Positions 11,027 through 26,739 of a stretch of 64,000 nucleotides of DNA are shown here, in pieces (positions within the stretch are counted from its first letter, which is position 1; each line of letters opens with the position of its first letter). The stretch is taken from positions 16,048,213 through 16,112,212 of the forward strand of contig OZ234493.1 of NCBI GenBank assembly GCA_965153455.1, given 5' to 3'. The stretch is from Sphagnum compactum. Lineage: Eukaryota; Bryophyta; Sphagnopsida; Sphagnales. The notes under the pieces are model-generated. The model searched no databases and was not told where the DNA came from. It saw only the letters and a program-made list of their open reading frames with translations. A program made the position numbers and the translations under genes.

Positions 11027-12034
11027 GTGGATTTGGGTCCTTCATTCAAAACATCCTTGGGATGTTTTTGCTCAATCTTGGGATTCCATGTTGGAGGGAT
11101 GCTAGCTACCTTATGAAACACATATCAAATACTATACAACATTTGAAATTTCTATGGGTGATTACTTTAGCCTTGATAAGTGCTCACATTTGAATATATT
11201 GATTAAATTGTTGCTATTTCTTTCAATAGTATTTTAATGTGTTGGGGAATTGTGATGATGTTTTTATTTTAGGTAATATATGTTTGCATTTATTTTGCAG
11301 GAGTATTTTTCTTTTTGCAATTTTCTTAAGTAGAAGTAGGCACTAACCACCTCGAAGTAGATTTAACATTTTATTCACAACAATTTTTATAGAACCACCT
11401 AAAGTTTTCTCCAAATAATAAGGCAAAGTGGCAACATACTTTTGGGCAATCAAAAATTGATGACATTTCTTCAAATAAAAAAAAATTCTCTAATTCTTTT
11501 GTTTAATTTTTTTATTAAAAAAAATGAAGCATCTATGACAAAATACTCCAATTCAAATTTGTTTTCTCTATCACTGCAGCGTGGAAATTCACCAAAATAA
11601 AAACACCGCTTTAGAACTCAAGATTAGCTTTTAGAAATAGTGATTGTTATATGAGTTTGTATTTATGTAGTTGTAAAGATTAGGTCAAGAGGTAAATTCA
11701 ACAAATTGTCTAAAAGTGAAATTAACAATTAAGTATGCCAATTCAAGAAGTGGAAACTCGTTAAATAGTGATCTATTATCTCGATAGATTGTACAAACTT
11801 TGATATTATATTCACAAGATTTTCAAAAAGATTACCTAATTAAATATATACAATAGAAGTTATCCGTGAAATCAGGCAATTAGGGGGCGAGAACGGCCAG
11901 TTTCGGCATAATAGGGCTACACGCGAAACTGGGAATGAAAATTTTACAAAAGGAAAGAACTAGGACGGAAACTAGATTTTCCGCCAATTTTGGTGGCAAA
12001 CTGAGTTTCGTCCTGTCTTTCCTTTTTCCTGAGC

Positions 12035-12295
12035 GCCTCCACTGCCACTACATATATTTTCCTTATTCCTACCTGTACAACTACTCTAATTACTCTCGAA
12101 CCTTGTGCTACATATATTTTTGCTACTACATATATTTTCCCTGTTCCTACCTGTACAACTCCTATAATTACTCTCGAACCTTGTGCTGCATATTTTTTCA
12201 CGTACAACTCCTATAATTACTGTCGAGCCTTGTGCTGCATATATTTTCACTGCTCCTACCTGTACAACTACTGTAATTACTCTTGAACCTTGTGT
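12035..12295 (+). repeat. Roughly 70-bp minisatellite, four units
   Basis: Four imperfect copies of a unit containing CATATATTTTCC, CCTACCTGTACAACT, ATAATTACTCTCGAACC and TTGTGCT follow one another. The third copy lacks part of the middle. The open frames crossing it show a repeated tyrosine-rich pattern, an artefact of the repeat. Confidence 0.8.
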
Positions 12296-13051
12296 GTTAA
12301 CCGCTGAGTTTCAGCATTTCATACCCAGATTTAATAAAATTTCGTTACTTTGCGGATATCACTGAAAGAGGGGATAGGGGGGCAAAAGCAGAGGAGATAG
12401 GGGTCAAAAGCAGAGGAGATAGGGGGTGAAACAGTGGGTGACTTTATGGATAGCTCCAATGCATGGAAAAGTTGTAGGCTTGTGAAATATGACAACATAA
12501 TAACATCAAAATTATAGCAGAATGGAAACACATGATGAAAGAATCTTTTTGATCTATTGACATCTAATAAATTGTGTTTGAACCAATGTTGGTATTGTAC
12601 AATGCTACCTCGATACCAACAAGTTCCTTGTAAGTAGCTAAGAAAAATTTACTTTGATGTTAAGAAGGGTTTAGGAAGCTTGTATCTGAGTTTGGTACCT
12701 GGTTGCTAACCGAATTTTCCACAGAAATTTAGCAAAACCACTTGAGGGGTAGTGGATAAAACCTCTTGGATTTGTTATGATTTGTAAAACTCAACTTCAA
12801 TCTCTGTTTGTGAGCAGCTGATATGAGTGAGATACACATCTGTGACTAATAACTAGGAGCAAAGAGTCCAAGCAGAGAAGAGGGATGATGAAGCAGGTTG
12901 CAAATTACCACAATTCTGTGCAAGAGTTGATCACTCATTGCTCATAAATGTTTTTCTTACAGTCAAATCTTGAATCACTGGTGAACTTTTTCATACATAA
13001 AGAATACTTCACTTTCTTCTCGGAATTAACATCTGTACCTTCTTTGAAGCT

Positions 13052-15810
<2,759 letters not shown>

Positions 15811-16527
15811 TCACAGCGTCTTCAAGCAAAGTTTTTCTTCTGTAGAAAACAACAATTCCTTCTAGAAGGAAGTTTCTTCTTCCTTCCAAAACCTGCTTCT
15901 TCGACAACAAAAGGAAAAACAAAAAAAATATCAGCAAGAAGAAAACATGCATCTAGGTATGAATCTGTAATTTTGAATCCTGAAACCTCAAAAACCAGAG
16001 CCAAGATTATGTAAAACTGGCAGAGAAGAATCCAATCTTTTCCGGAACAAATAAACAAACAAACAACTCTGTCTCTTTGCTGCAAAAGCTCGCAAACGGA
16101 TTTTTGTGATTTCCGGAAGACTCACAGAAGAAGCAAAATGAAGTGGAATTGTTTGTTTCTTTTTCCTCTTGTCCAGAGCATGCACAGACAAACAGAAAAA
16201 GCTAGCTAGCGCAGTAGCGGTTCTGCAAAGCTTCTCAAGAAAGAACATAATAGCGATTCCCGACGATTTACGCAACCATATGAAACCATGAACACATGAA
16301 AATTGATCTACTGGAGCATGCGAACAACGTAGGCTCGTCGGAAACTTACGGAGTAGCTCGAATTTCGCGCAGTTTCGTGGGCAAAGGGCGAAGATCTGGC
16401 GCTTCGGAGGCCAAACAAACAAACAAACAAACAAATCAGGGGGAGAGGATAAAAGTGTGCGACGCTCTCCTCGTTTTGGGATCTCGAATCTGGCTTTTCG
16501 ACACCTCGTTGTTGTATGAGCTGAAGA

Positions 16528-17370
16528 CGGTTCGAGATGTCGAAACTCGTTCGAGATTTTTTAAGACGCACCTTATCGGGACCCGGAATTCTTTGTTCGA
16601 GATGTTAAAACTTGTTCAAGAGCTTTCAAGATGTCGAATCTCATTTTCGAGATCTGGAATCGTTTGTTTTTCGAGATGTCGAAACTTGTTCGAGATTTTT
16701 CAAGACATCGAATTACCTTTTCGGGATCCGGAATAATTTGTTCGAGATGTTGAAACTTGTTCAAGAGTTTTGAGGATCCTTTTCAGGATCTGGAATGGTT
16801 TCTTCGAGATGTCAAAACGTCCAAACTCTCTTTCCAGATATGTCAAGATGTCGAATGTTACTTTTTTTTGGAAATCTCAAATCATGTATTTGAGAGGTCA
16901 AAACCTCTTCGGGATCTTGAACTGAGGTCGAAACCAATGTTGAGTCCATGCCCAGTTTGGCAGGCTTTTGATTCCAGTTAAGCAAAAACCAAACTGGATC
17001 TGGGTCTAATTTTGAGAACTGTTTGAGATGTCAAAACTAATTAAGTTTGAGAATTTTCAAGATGTCAAATCTGCTTTTCACGGTCCCCAAAATCTTTTTG
17101 TTTCTTGAGATGTCAAAACTCACTCCCCACATCTTTCGAGATGTCAAAACTCGCTACCACAGCTTTCAAGATGTCAAAACTCGCTACCACATCTTTCGGG
17201 ATGTCAAAAACGGCTATTCGAGATCTCGATTCCTGTTGTTTCGAGATGCCTATCAAAACTGCTCTGAAGCAGAACACCTTTTGAGACGTCGACTTCGCCA
17301 GAAACACTGTTTGGCTTTTGAGATATCAGAATTAGTCGAACAACTTTTTGAGACGTCGAATCAGCTTTTC
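16528..17370 (+). repeat. Degenerate 65-75-bp minisatellite (GAGATGTCAAAACTCG family)
   Basis: About ten diverged units follow one another. Each is built from TTCGAGATGTCGAAACTTG, a TTCAAGATGTCGAAT half and a TTTTCGGGATCCGGAAT-like half. Unit starts near 16529, 16594, 16672, 16740 and 16802 show a 60-78-bp spacing, and later units are more eroded. It lies upstream of both FtsH and DIS3. Confidence 0.75.
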
Positions 17371-19373
17371 AGGACTTCACAAAAGCAAAGCCTTCCTCGG
17401 AAGAAGAAGAGGGGGTTGTCACAGGGAAGAGTTTGTTTGATAGGGTTTAGGGTTTTGCGGAACCATCATCCACCAGTTGCAAACGATCCCGCCAGCAGAT
17501 TTGGGTTTTCAATTCGTATGACTGAGATCTCCACAAACATGTTCTTCAGTCGGATCATGATGGGTCATTGATGGATTGATTGATAAGCAAAAAGGAATGA
17601 GAAAAAATCGCTGGGGAATCTCATCTAGAGATGGAGTCTCTCAGCGAAGAAACAGCATAACAGATCTATTGCGCGCTTGCCCACATCTGGAGATTGAAGA
17701 AAAGGTCCACGTACTTGCTACGGTAGTTTTTAAGGAATTCAGGAAGTTTGCCACGAGTGCAGAGATTCTGGTGCACAAAGATTTCTTTGGCTATTGTGGA
17801 TTTGCAAAACCATCCAGCAAGCAAGCTTTTGGAGCACACCACGTAGAGAAGACGTGACCCTCCCTTTTTGTCTTTTGTCCTCAAGTGCTTATGATGCAGC
17901 TGCATGTGGGTTGGGGCGAGGGGGGTCCACAGAAGAAGATTCACTTCTGGTGCCAATGGGGTGAAGGAATCAAGACCATGGGGGAAAAAAAAGAAGCAAA
18001 AACCTAGTCAGTCTGACTTCCTGATTACTTCCCCAAATGAATTGGAAATCAAAGGATCTGAAAAAGGCAGCAGCAACACATAATCCCAGTTTTTACACCT
18101 TTCTGGCAAATCAGGTACACATTGAGAGACCCCACAAAACCCCAAAAAAGAAAAGCAAGCGTGCACAGCAAGCAAGCAAGCCAAGTAAGTGTCATCCCCA
18201 TTTCCTGTGTTGTTGCCAATCACTGGCCTCCTTGTGCACTGCCATCTTTTGTATGTAGCTCACAACCTAATGTATCGTCCAAACATAATTCTGCAGTTAG
18301 AATCAATCATTTGCTAAAGCTTGAAGATCCTCAGCACAAAGAATCTGAATCCAGATTGATGATCTGGAATCAGAGAACTCACAACGTCAGGCAACAGGTT
18401 TCTGTGATCTGCAGCATGCTATAGTTGCATGAAAAACAGTCAAATGGTAGTGACAAGAGAATAATATAGTGCATAGCAGACATGGTTTCCAAGACAAAAA
18501 TTCGATGAAGAAAAAAACAGATCAAAGAATCTGCATCAGAATTAACTGGAAAATACCTGCACATTCAAGATAACCTCACAAGCTTCTGATTTGGTGAAGA
18601 AACTCTGGAAGCCGGAATATATCCACATTGTCACTGAGATGAGAGAGAGAGACAGAAAGAGATACAAACTGTCAGAAATTTCTTTAGTCCTTGATGACAT
18701 GATACATCAGGTTTACAAAGCTTCTTCCAAAAAGCTTTTCAGAAAATTTGGAAATGAATAGTGCAGGGATGAACATCAGGTCAGAGGGAGACCACGGATT
18801 CTTCAGAAGGTGAGCAGGAAAGCATACAAAATGCAAACTTGAAAAAAGCAGCAGATGGGAAAAGCTCTCACAGAAATTTAGCACAAGTTTCAAAAGCAAA
18901 GAAATCGATCCATGTGAGATTTAAGATTGCGAAAACGGTGTTGGATCCGTTTCCCCCCTGTGATATGAATTCGCAGTTGGTTCCGAAGTTCCATACTACC
19001 CATTTGCATTGTCCAGCACCCGCACTTCCCTTTGATTTTGCTTTCAATCCAAACTCAACATTCCTCTGTTTTGAGCAGAAACTGGATCACTCTTGGCAAG
19101 AGCTAGAGAGCAAGGACTAGAGAATCTTAAACCGATTCTACAGAAAACAAAAAAAACCACAAAGATGAAGATGATGATGAGTCCAAAACCTGAGGACTTT
19201 GCGGTCACAAGCACCCCCAAAAACTGATGCAAAATTTTCCTCGAAAAAAGCTCGGAAACCTGCACACAGGGGTGCAATCTGATCGCATATTCATAAAAAA
19301 CAAGAAGAATCTACATAACTCGAAATGCCTGAAAGAAAATCGACCGAGAAAGCCAAGAATCTGGAATAAAAAA

Positions 19374-19394
19374 TTAGGGTTAGGGTTAGGGTTC
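19374..19394 (+). promoter_or_regulatory. Telo-box-like (TTAGGG)3 run upstream of DIS3
   Basis: Three TTAGGG units in a row sit 194-214 bp before the DIS3 ATG. Short telomeric motifs near transcription starts are common in plant genes for translation and RNA processing. The repeat period here is 6 bp rather than the 7 bp (TTTAGGG) of most plant telomeres. Confidence 0.6.
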
Positions 19395-19587
19395 AAGGTG
19401 CGAGCTCTCTCTTTGTTAGGAGATTGCAATGGCGTGAGGAACAGTGAGAAAGAGAGAGTAGCGAGATTTGGGTGTTGCTGTAGGAGGCGCGCAGCTTCAA
19501 TCTTGAGCTGAAATCAAGTAGCGGCAATCGCGGGGACGGACCAATTTGTTGCTGCAAAGTTGTCGGTTTAACAAAAGGAAGGTCGTG

Positions 19588-22500
19588 ATGTTGTCGAACA
19601 AGTCGTTCGTGAGGAAGACACGGCATGGCAGAGTGATCAAGGTTTGTTTCTCCAAAACCTCTTTCGTTATGTATTTTAGAGTATTCTTCACGCTCGTTTC
19701 CATCTTCTTTCTGGTCTCTGGATTCAAGGGAAGAGCATCGAGAACTGCCGGTATAATTGGCCCGTCAACGAGCGGCAAAGATGTCCTGGAGGTTCTTAAA
19801 CCCTAGATGTAAGCACCATCTGGTGCAATTTCATGAAGTTTTTTGCAGCCCTGCAGTCTGTTTTGTTGAACAGGAAATGCATCATCATCATCCTTCTTTT
19901 GAAAATCTGTCAATTGCAGAGAGATTAGATTAAGAGGGGACGAAGAGAGATGGAAAGGAGATGGTAAGGAAGGGTAAAAACTCTACCCTTATAAAAAGCT
20001 CATCTTGTTTGCTTGCCGGTACTTCTGCATACGAAACAAATCTCTGGAAAACACAGTAGTTGTAGTAATAGCCAAGATTTGTGATGCACAGAAATTTGAG
20101 AAACAGAAAATCGTCTGCTGGGTGTGTGCAGGTGGTGAGAGAACACTACTTGCGTGATGACATCTCATGTGGGGCACTGTTTTGTCCTGAATGTGACACA
20201 TCTAAGGCTGCCTTACGGCAGACAGCAGAGAATATTCTTGTTGTTGATACCAATGTTGTCCTTCATCAAGTGAGGATTTTCTATCTTTTGCTCTCTTTTT
20301 TTTAGTTTGCTCAAGTGGTTCAATCAGTGTCAGTAGGGGGGAGAGATGATTTTGTGCAGTCTGTTTTGCATTGCCATTGCTTCTCTTCTGTTATTTTCAG
20401 ATCTTGGTTTCTCAGTTGGTTTTTGTGGATATTCAGTCTCTGGTTGGATTGTGGGCTCCACAGATGGACCTTTTGGAGAACGAGATTATTAGTGATGTGG
20501 TGGTGCTATCAGTGGTGTTGGAGGAGGTGAAGAACAAGAACCTGAGTCTGTACAATCGCCTGCGAGCCATTATTGACAATCCAACCCGCCACTTTTTTGT
20601 GTTTGCAAATGAACATCACAAGTAGGCCCTTTTCATTCATTCTTTCTTTGCCTTATTCTTTTCATGAGTTCCTCACTTGCAAAAATGTGGACCTGATCTG
20701 CACAGGATTCACACCTTTAGGTTCTGTGATGGTTTTGAGCAGTACATAGTTAGTCAACATTTCACCGGACTGACACAGTCAGGTACCTTCAAAGTATCAT
20801 TGTGGAGTAATTTTCTCTGCGATCTCATAGACATCTGGGTTTTTACCATTCTGTCTTTTGACATGAACATGCAGAGATACGTACATCAAGGCACTTGCTG
20901 GCGAGACCCCAAATGATCGAAATGACCGTGGTAATAATTTTGGAGTCTTGTCTTATTGTGTTGTGCTGTTTTGTGTTGTTGTTTTGTGTTGTTTGGTGAT
21001 GGTCATATGTCTGTAGAATTCCCATGGATTTGGGATGTCTCATGGGGAAGATCTATCTTTTTGTTGTAGCTATAAGAGTGGCAACACAATGGTACCAGGA
21101 GCATCTGGGGCCAAGTGCAAAAGTCATACTTCTGACGAATGATATGGACAACAGAAGTAAAGCTCGTGAAAGTGGCATTGTTTCTGAAACAGGTACCTCC
21201 TCACACTTCAGAGTCATCGTAAAATGTAGTAAAGTACAATCTACAGACCCATGTTTTGTTTGTACAAGGAATATAGATTCTCAATTGACCACTTTGATGC
21301 GCTGCCTGGTGTCAGAGGATGTTGATGCATGGTGCTGGATTTGATTGCAGTGCAAGCATATGTACAGTCCTTGGGGAAGCCAGAGTTGTTGGACTTGGTG
21401 GCTCGGTCTGATGCCATGGACATTGACAAAAATGAAGCTGAAGACCTGCGTCCAAATAAGAAGGCTGTGGTGTATGCAGAGGTATGCTTGTGTTTATCTC
21501 TTCTTCCACTGTTCATTTGTGCAGATTATTTTTTGGTCGTAAGCCAGTTGCAGCAGCACTGCTGCTGCTGAGGGAGAGGAAGAAATGGGGATGTGGGTGG
21601 GGTTGCTGTTTGGTTCTCACTGTATTTGGTATGTGAGGTGAACAGCACAAAGTGATGTCAGAGATCACTGCAGGCCTGCATCAAGGAAGATACCACCAGG
21701 GCAAATTGCGAGTCAATCGGTACAATCCTTTTGTAGCATATGTTGGAAGTGAAAGTGTCGGAGAGGAGATCCTAATTCACGGCCGACAAGACATGAACCG
21801 TGCTTTTGATGGTGATGTGGTTGCTGTGGAGCTCTTGCCACAGTCTTTGTTGCCTGGAAGTCAAGCTGGAAAGATTGCAGACAGAGACGGTTAGTACAGA
21901 AAAAAATCTTTCCTCTTCCTCTCACATCATCAGTACTGTTAAACAAGAGATGATCAGTCCTGCAGTCAAGCTGAAATTTATGTATTTTTGCTGCTGCAGA
22001 TGAGGAAGAAGAGGAAGAGCCTGTGGGCTTGGTTCCAGCCAGTGCTGATGATGCACCCCGAGAATTACAAGTTCAAGAGAATTCCCAATTGACTGGCTCC
22101 AATCGACCTTGTGGACGGGTCATTGGCATCATCAAGCGCAATTGGAGGCAGTAAGTTAAATTTTTCTGTCTCAGTTCACATCAACTGGTAGTTTGTTCTG
22201 ATCTGGAATGCAAGCCAGTTGTTCTTTCTGCCCACCCTTCCAGGCAGTGGGTTGTTGAATGAACTCTGCTTGTATGTGGGGTTTTAGGTATTGTGGGTCA
22301 CTGGAGCCCATGAAGATGCCTGGAGGAAGTGGTGGCAATGTCCATGCACTATTTGTGTCTGCTGATCGTCGAATCCCAAAGATTCGCATCCAAACACGTC
22401 AATTGGCGAATCTTATCGACAAGCGCATTATTGCATCGGTCGATTCATGGGAACCGAATTCACGTTATCCATCGGGTCATTACGTACGCACCATTGGAGA

Positions 22501-25500
22501 TATCGGAGATCGTGCTACTGAGAGTGATGTTAGTCCTTTCTTACCTTTGCTTTGGCCTAGGCTCTCATTTATTACAGTCGAGTGCCCAGGCTTTAGTTGA
22601 CACTTGTTATGTAGACACTTGGGAAGGGTTGGGATAGACTTAATAGAACACTGTTGATCTTCTCTTTCCTCTGAAGTGGGTGGGCCTTGGATAATGTGGG
22701 GGTGGACTAGATCCAAAGAGACTGAGGCAGGATGGTTTGGTGCAGGTATTGTTGATTGAGAATGACATCAATAGCCGACCATTTGCAGATGCAGTGCTTG
22801 CATGCCTTCCTCCACTGCCATGGTCAGTCTCAGATCAGGACCTTCTCCACCAGCAGCGGCAGGATCTACGAAACTTACGTGTCTTCAGTGTCGACCCCAT
22901 TGGTAAGTGCCCATCCTGTTTGCTTTCATTTTGTTTGTCAGTGGGATTTGAAAGGGATTCATTTAGAATTGACCTGGGATCGGTTGGATCTGTATGACAG
23001 GCTGCAAGGACATTGATGATGCTCTACATTGTAAACTCATGCCAAATGGACTTTATGAAGTTGGTGTGCGTATCCTTTCTGCAAGACCCATAAAAACATA
23101 AATTGTGTCTTTGCCACCCATTCAGGAACTTTTGTACTTTGGTGAACCAGATTCTTATGTCGCACCTCCAGCCTGAAGGGTTTTGTGCATTGGGTATTCT
23201 CCCCTCCATTCCGCCCTGCTGACTTTGTGTGTTGTGCTCTCTCAATCGGCCCATCTCAAAACGTGATTTTATTCCTTGATCAGTTTCTGGATGCATAATA
23301 GATATCGCCGACGTCACAAATTTTGTACACCCAGGCACACCTCTGGATGAGGAAGCATCACAGAGAGGCACATCAGTGTACATGGTGGAGCGCCGCATTG
23401 ATATGTTGCCCAAACCTCTCACTGAAGGTATATATTATTATCTTTGATATCATTTCTTAGATTAATTTCCATGCATTGTCAATAGGAAAAAAACCTACAC
23501 AAATTGTGACTCAGTGTTGCTCAAAACTATCTGGTTGGTCCTTTGCAGATATATGTTCTCTACGTGCAGATGTTGAGAGGCTTGCATTTTCTGTACTGTG
23601 GGTACGTGCCATGACTTCTCTGACATCCCTTGTTCATAAGAGGGCTTTCAGATTTTTGATTGGAATTTGGAGTGTGTTTGGAAAATTCCTTCTTGCTCCC
23701 TGCTTGGTAATGTATGTGGTGTTTCTCTCTTCCTACATATTGGTGGTGCACACTGGGTAGCAGGATAGATGGCTGGTGTTGTGGAATTAGTATTGGGTGT
23801 AACTTGTCTGGTTTGTTGCTTATGAACAATCAGGAAATGACAGCTGAGGCAGAGATTGTGTCGGTGTCTTTCACCAAGAGTATCATCAAATCAAGTGCAG
23901 CACTCTCATATGTTGAAGCCCAGGCTCGAATGGATGATAGGTGTGTGTTACAATCCACTGAGTTTCAAACAGCCTCTCTCCTTTTTTATCTCTGTTTTTG
24001 TCTTTGTATCAATTCGTTCTTGCATGCTCACCTTGTTCTTGTTCCCTCTCAACATTGTATTTGTGGGTTTGTATAGCTCTGTAGCATGCACTCTTCCTGG
24101 TTGTGCCTGCTGATATCTCAGTTGCAGCATAACTGGCATCGGCTCAGAATTTGGCAGAATTTGGCAGAATAGTTGTGGCAGACTTTTTCACAGTCAACTT
24201 GGTATTTGTGTTGTGTGCCAGTCGCTTAGAAGATGCGCTAACTGCAGATCTCCGCAACATGAATCGTCTTGCCAAGGTTTGCACACTGTTTGCCACTTTC
24301 CAACACTTGGTGATTAGATGGGTTCTCACAAAAGCTGCCTCTCTTCAACTATGTCTAGCAAGCAATGTTGCATGAGTGGTGGAGGGTTTAAGGTTTAGGA
24401 TGGCAAAGTAAATTCATAGACCAGTATTCCATGGATGCAGATAATGAGGCAGAGACGGATTGAGCGTGGAGCATTGACCCTTGCATCACCTGAGGTCAAG
24501 TTTGAAATCGACACAGAAACACATGATCCCCTTGACGTTGGTGGGTTTTCGGTTCTGCCTTGTACCTGTTATGGTTCTGTATTTCTGTTAACATCATCAC
24601 CTCTTTTTTCCTTCTGCAATATTCTTCTTTTTACTCTTGTTGACAATGTGAGTAGTCATGCTTTGTTTGTTTGTTTGTTTGTTTCCTTGCATGTGTGGGG
24701 AGGGCAGGTATGTATCAAGTCCGAGAGGCCAATCAAATGGTGGAGGAGTTCATGCTCGCTGCCAACATTTCCGTAGCTGAGAAAATCTTGAAACATTTTC
24801 CAGCTTACTCCTTGTTGAGGTCCGTTTGGTTTTTCAGACAGTCCACAGTGGTGACAAGACAGTTTCATCAGGTTTTGACATGAGATAGTTTCATGGGTTT
24901 TGAGATGAAGGTTTCAAGAGGCATGGATAGAGGTACTTGAGACTTAGGATCTTTCAGAAGCGTACATGAGAAAGTGAGTCAAATCATGGTAGAGTGGTAG
25001 ATATCCTCTCATGGTAGAAGGTTTTTGGGCATTACAGACGGCATCCAGTACCCACACCAAGCATGTTTGAGCCACTTTTACGCACAGCAGCTGCTGTTGG
25101 AGTGCACCTGGACATTTCCTCGTCAAAGGCGCTTGCTGATTCCCTGGATCACGCTGTGGTAAGCCAATCTGAAATTCCATGTTTGTAATACCTCTGATGG
25201 CCAAGATTATTTCACAGGATGGTTGGTTGTATTTGGGTAACCAGAGGGTGTCTAGACTGGATCCTGACTGATGCAGCTGGTTCTCGGTGGGTTGGGTAGG
25301 GGGATGACCCATACTTCAACAAGCTCATACGCATTCTTGCAACTCGTTGCATGACCCAGGTTGGTTGGAAAATACATTACCTACTGTAATACCTACCCTA
25401 TCTTAGATTGAAGTTGACAGATATCCAGTGCAAACGAAGAAGGTTTGATTACAATTGGGTGTTGGGAATACAGGCAGTCTATTTTTGCAGTGGGGAGTTA

Positions 25501-26739
25501 TCACTTCCTGAGTTCCACCACTATGGACTAGCAGCACCATTGTACACACATTTTACATCACCTATTCGAAGATATGCAGGTGCTCACAATTTCCATAATG
25601 TTCTCTTACAGTTTTCACTTTGCTAGCCATCATTGCCATCGTGGAGAATTCAAACAAATTGCTCTTGCTGAAGGGTTTTTGTTGACCCATGAGTTCCAGG
25701 TATTGTGGTTGACTAGAACTGGGTGGGAATGGCTACAGATGTGATAGTGCACAGATTGCTTGCTGCAGCATTGGGCTTGAGTAATCTACCTCCACAATTC
25801 CGGGATCGATCAACTCTCACCAGTATCTCTGATAGTATTGCACCTAAAACCCTGTCTTGGGTCCTTCTGGAGACTCTCTACTTGGTATTTGCATTTGTAT
25901 TGCAGCAGCAGTGAGCAGGTGTACAAGTCTTGAGGTTCTTAGGGGGGATACACTTTGTTCCTTCCTGAATTGTGAACATGTCTCTGCTCTCAGAGTTTGT
26001 CTTTGACTGAGATTGATTTGATTGTCCTGCAGACCTAAATTACCGGCATCGCAATGCGCAAATGGCGGGTCGTGCTTCAGTCGAGCTCCACACCCTTATC
26101 TTCTTCAAAAACCGGTACATTTGGCAAAATCCAAAATTACAGATGTGGAATTGTCTCCTATGAAATAAAATGTGATGTGTAAAGTCAACCGTAGTTTGTT
26201 TTTGATGTGTACAGATGATTGATGGGCTAAGTGTTTGCTGTGAACAGACCGACGGATGCAGAGGCCAGGATTGTGAAAATACAGTCAAATGGATTTATTG
26301 TCTTCGTGCCTAAGTGAGTACCTTTTCATCTGACTCTTCTGGTGATGAGCCCAAATCCATAGATACTTTTGCATATCCCTAGGCAAGAGAGCACTTGCCA
26401 TATACAAGCTTAAGTCTTTTTTCCAGCTGCTTCCATTTCTTGGTTTCTTCATCCATACACCCATGTGATGCAGGCAGTTGATATGATACAAATAATGACA
26501 AACTACTTGTTTGCAGATTTGGAATCGAGGGTCCAGTTTACTTAATAGGGAAGGGAGCTAGTAAAAATGCTTCCGGAAGTACATCAGAGTGTTCATGGGT
26601 GGTGGATGAGGAAATGCAAACAGTAAGAGCTAGTGATGGTAATCACACCTTCAGAGTGCTGGATGTCACACATGTGCATATTGAAGTTGTTGAACCACAG
26701 CCGAATCGACCCAAGCTACAATTGACACTTGTGTCTTAG
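19588..26739 (+). CDS. RRP44A (DIS3): Exosome complex exonuclease DIS3/RRP44
   Basis: The protein is the catalytic 3'-5' exoribonuclease and endonuclease of the nuclear RNA exosome. I rebuilt 24 exons from GT-AG junctions and family alignment: 19588-19641, 20132-20269, 20464-20621, 20875-20930, 21070-21192, 21351-21481, 21646-21889, 22000-22150, 22288-22528, 22746-22902, 23001-23069, 23302-23427, 23549-23601, 23834-23940, 24222-24276, 24441-24540, 24708-24819, 25038-25158, 25300-25359, 25474-25579, 25739-25834, 26033-26114, 26248-26313 and 26517-26739. They sum to 942 codons in one frame. An N-terminal CX4CX2C motif (Cys31, 36, 39) is the CR3 region. The PIN domain follows, with acidic residues Asp57, Glu85, Asp131/134 and Asp160. 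Cold-shock domains come next, then the RNB domain with [11 protein letters not shown] (Asp482, 488, 490, 491), and a C-terminal S1 domain (about 850-930). All catalytic acids are present, so the gene looks fully functional. Confidence 0.96.

Larger units (their letters stand above)
5209..13051. other. Intergenic region dominated by small transposons and tandem repeats
   Basis: No intact gene is seen. Besides the elements listed separately, it holds an AAAT microsatellite (about 6171-6193), a G-rich tract (7490-7530), a TACCTACC/GGTAGGTAGG hairpin around 8536-8588, poly-G runs near 9607 and 9798, and AT-rich unassigned sequence at 9550-10930 and 11030-12030. The stretch 12360-13050 downstream of FtsH is featureless apart from a short AGCAGAGGAGATAGGGG repeat at about 12366-12432. 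Confidence 0.6.
15811..19587. promoter_or_regulatory. Divergent intergenic region between FtsH and DIS3
   Basis: This 3.8-kb spacer holds the promoters and leaders of two oppositely transcribed genes. The FtsH side (15811-16300) has CTTCT-rich and TTTG-rich leader-like sequence. 16528-17370 is the degenerate minisatellite listed separately. An exact telo-box (TTAGGGTTT, 17447-17455) and a (TTAGGG)3 run (19374-19394) are present. A small GA-rich run occurs near 18637-18660. I see no coding exon. Open frames in the minisatellite encode repeated FRDVKTR-like peptides but are not conserved proteins that I recognise. Confidence 0.6.

Noticed and set aside
10750-11193. 147-codon open frame
   Set aside because: It spans the dispersed 90-bp repeat and shows no conserved motif or splice context.
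17047-17571. 174-codon frame with FRDVKTR-like peptide repeats
   Set aside because: The peptide periodicity follows directly from the DNA minisatellite and differs from unit to unit without sparing stops.
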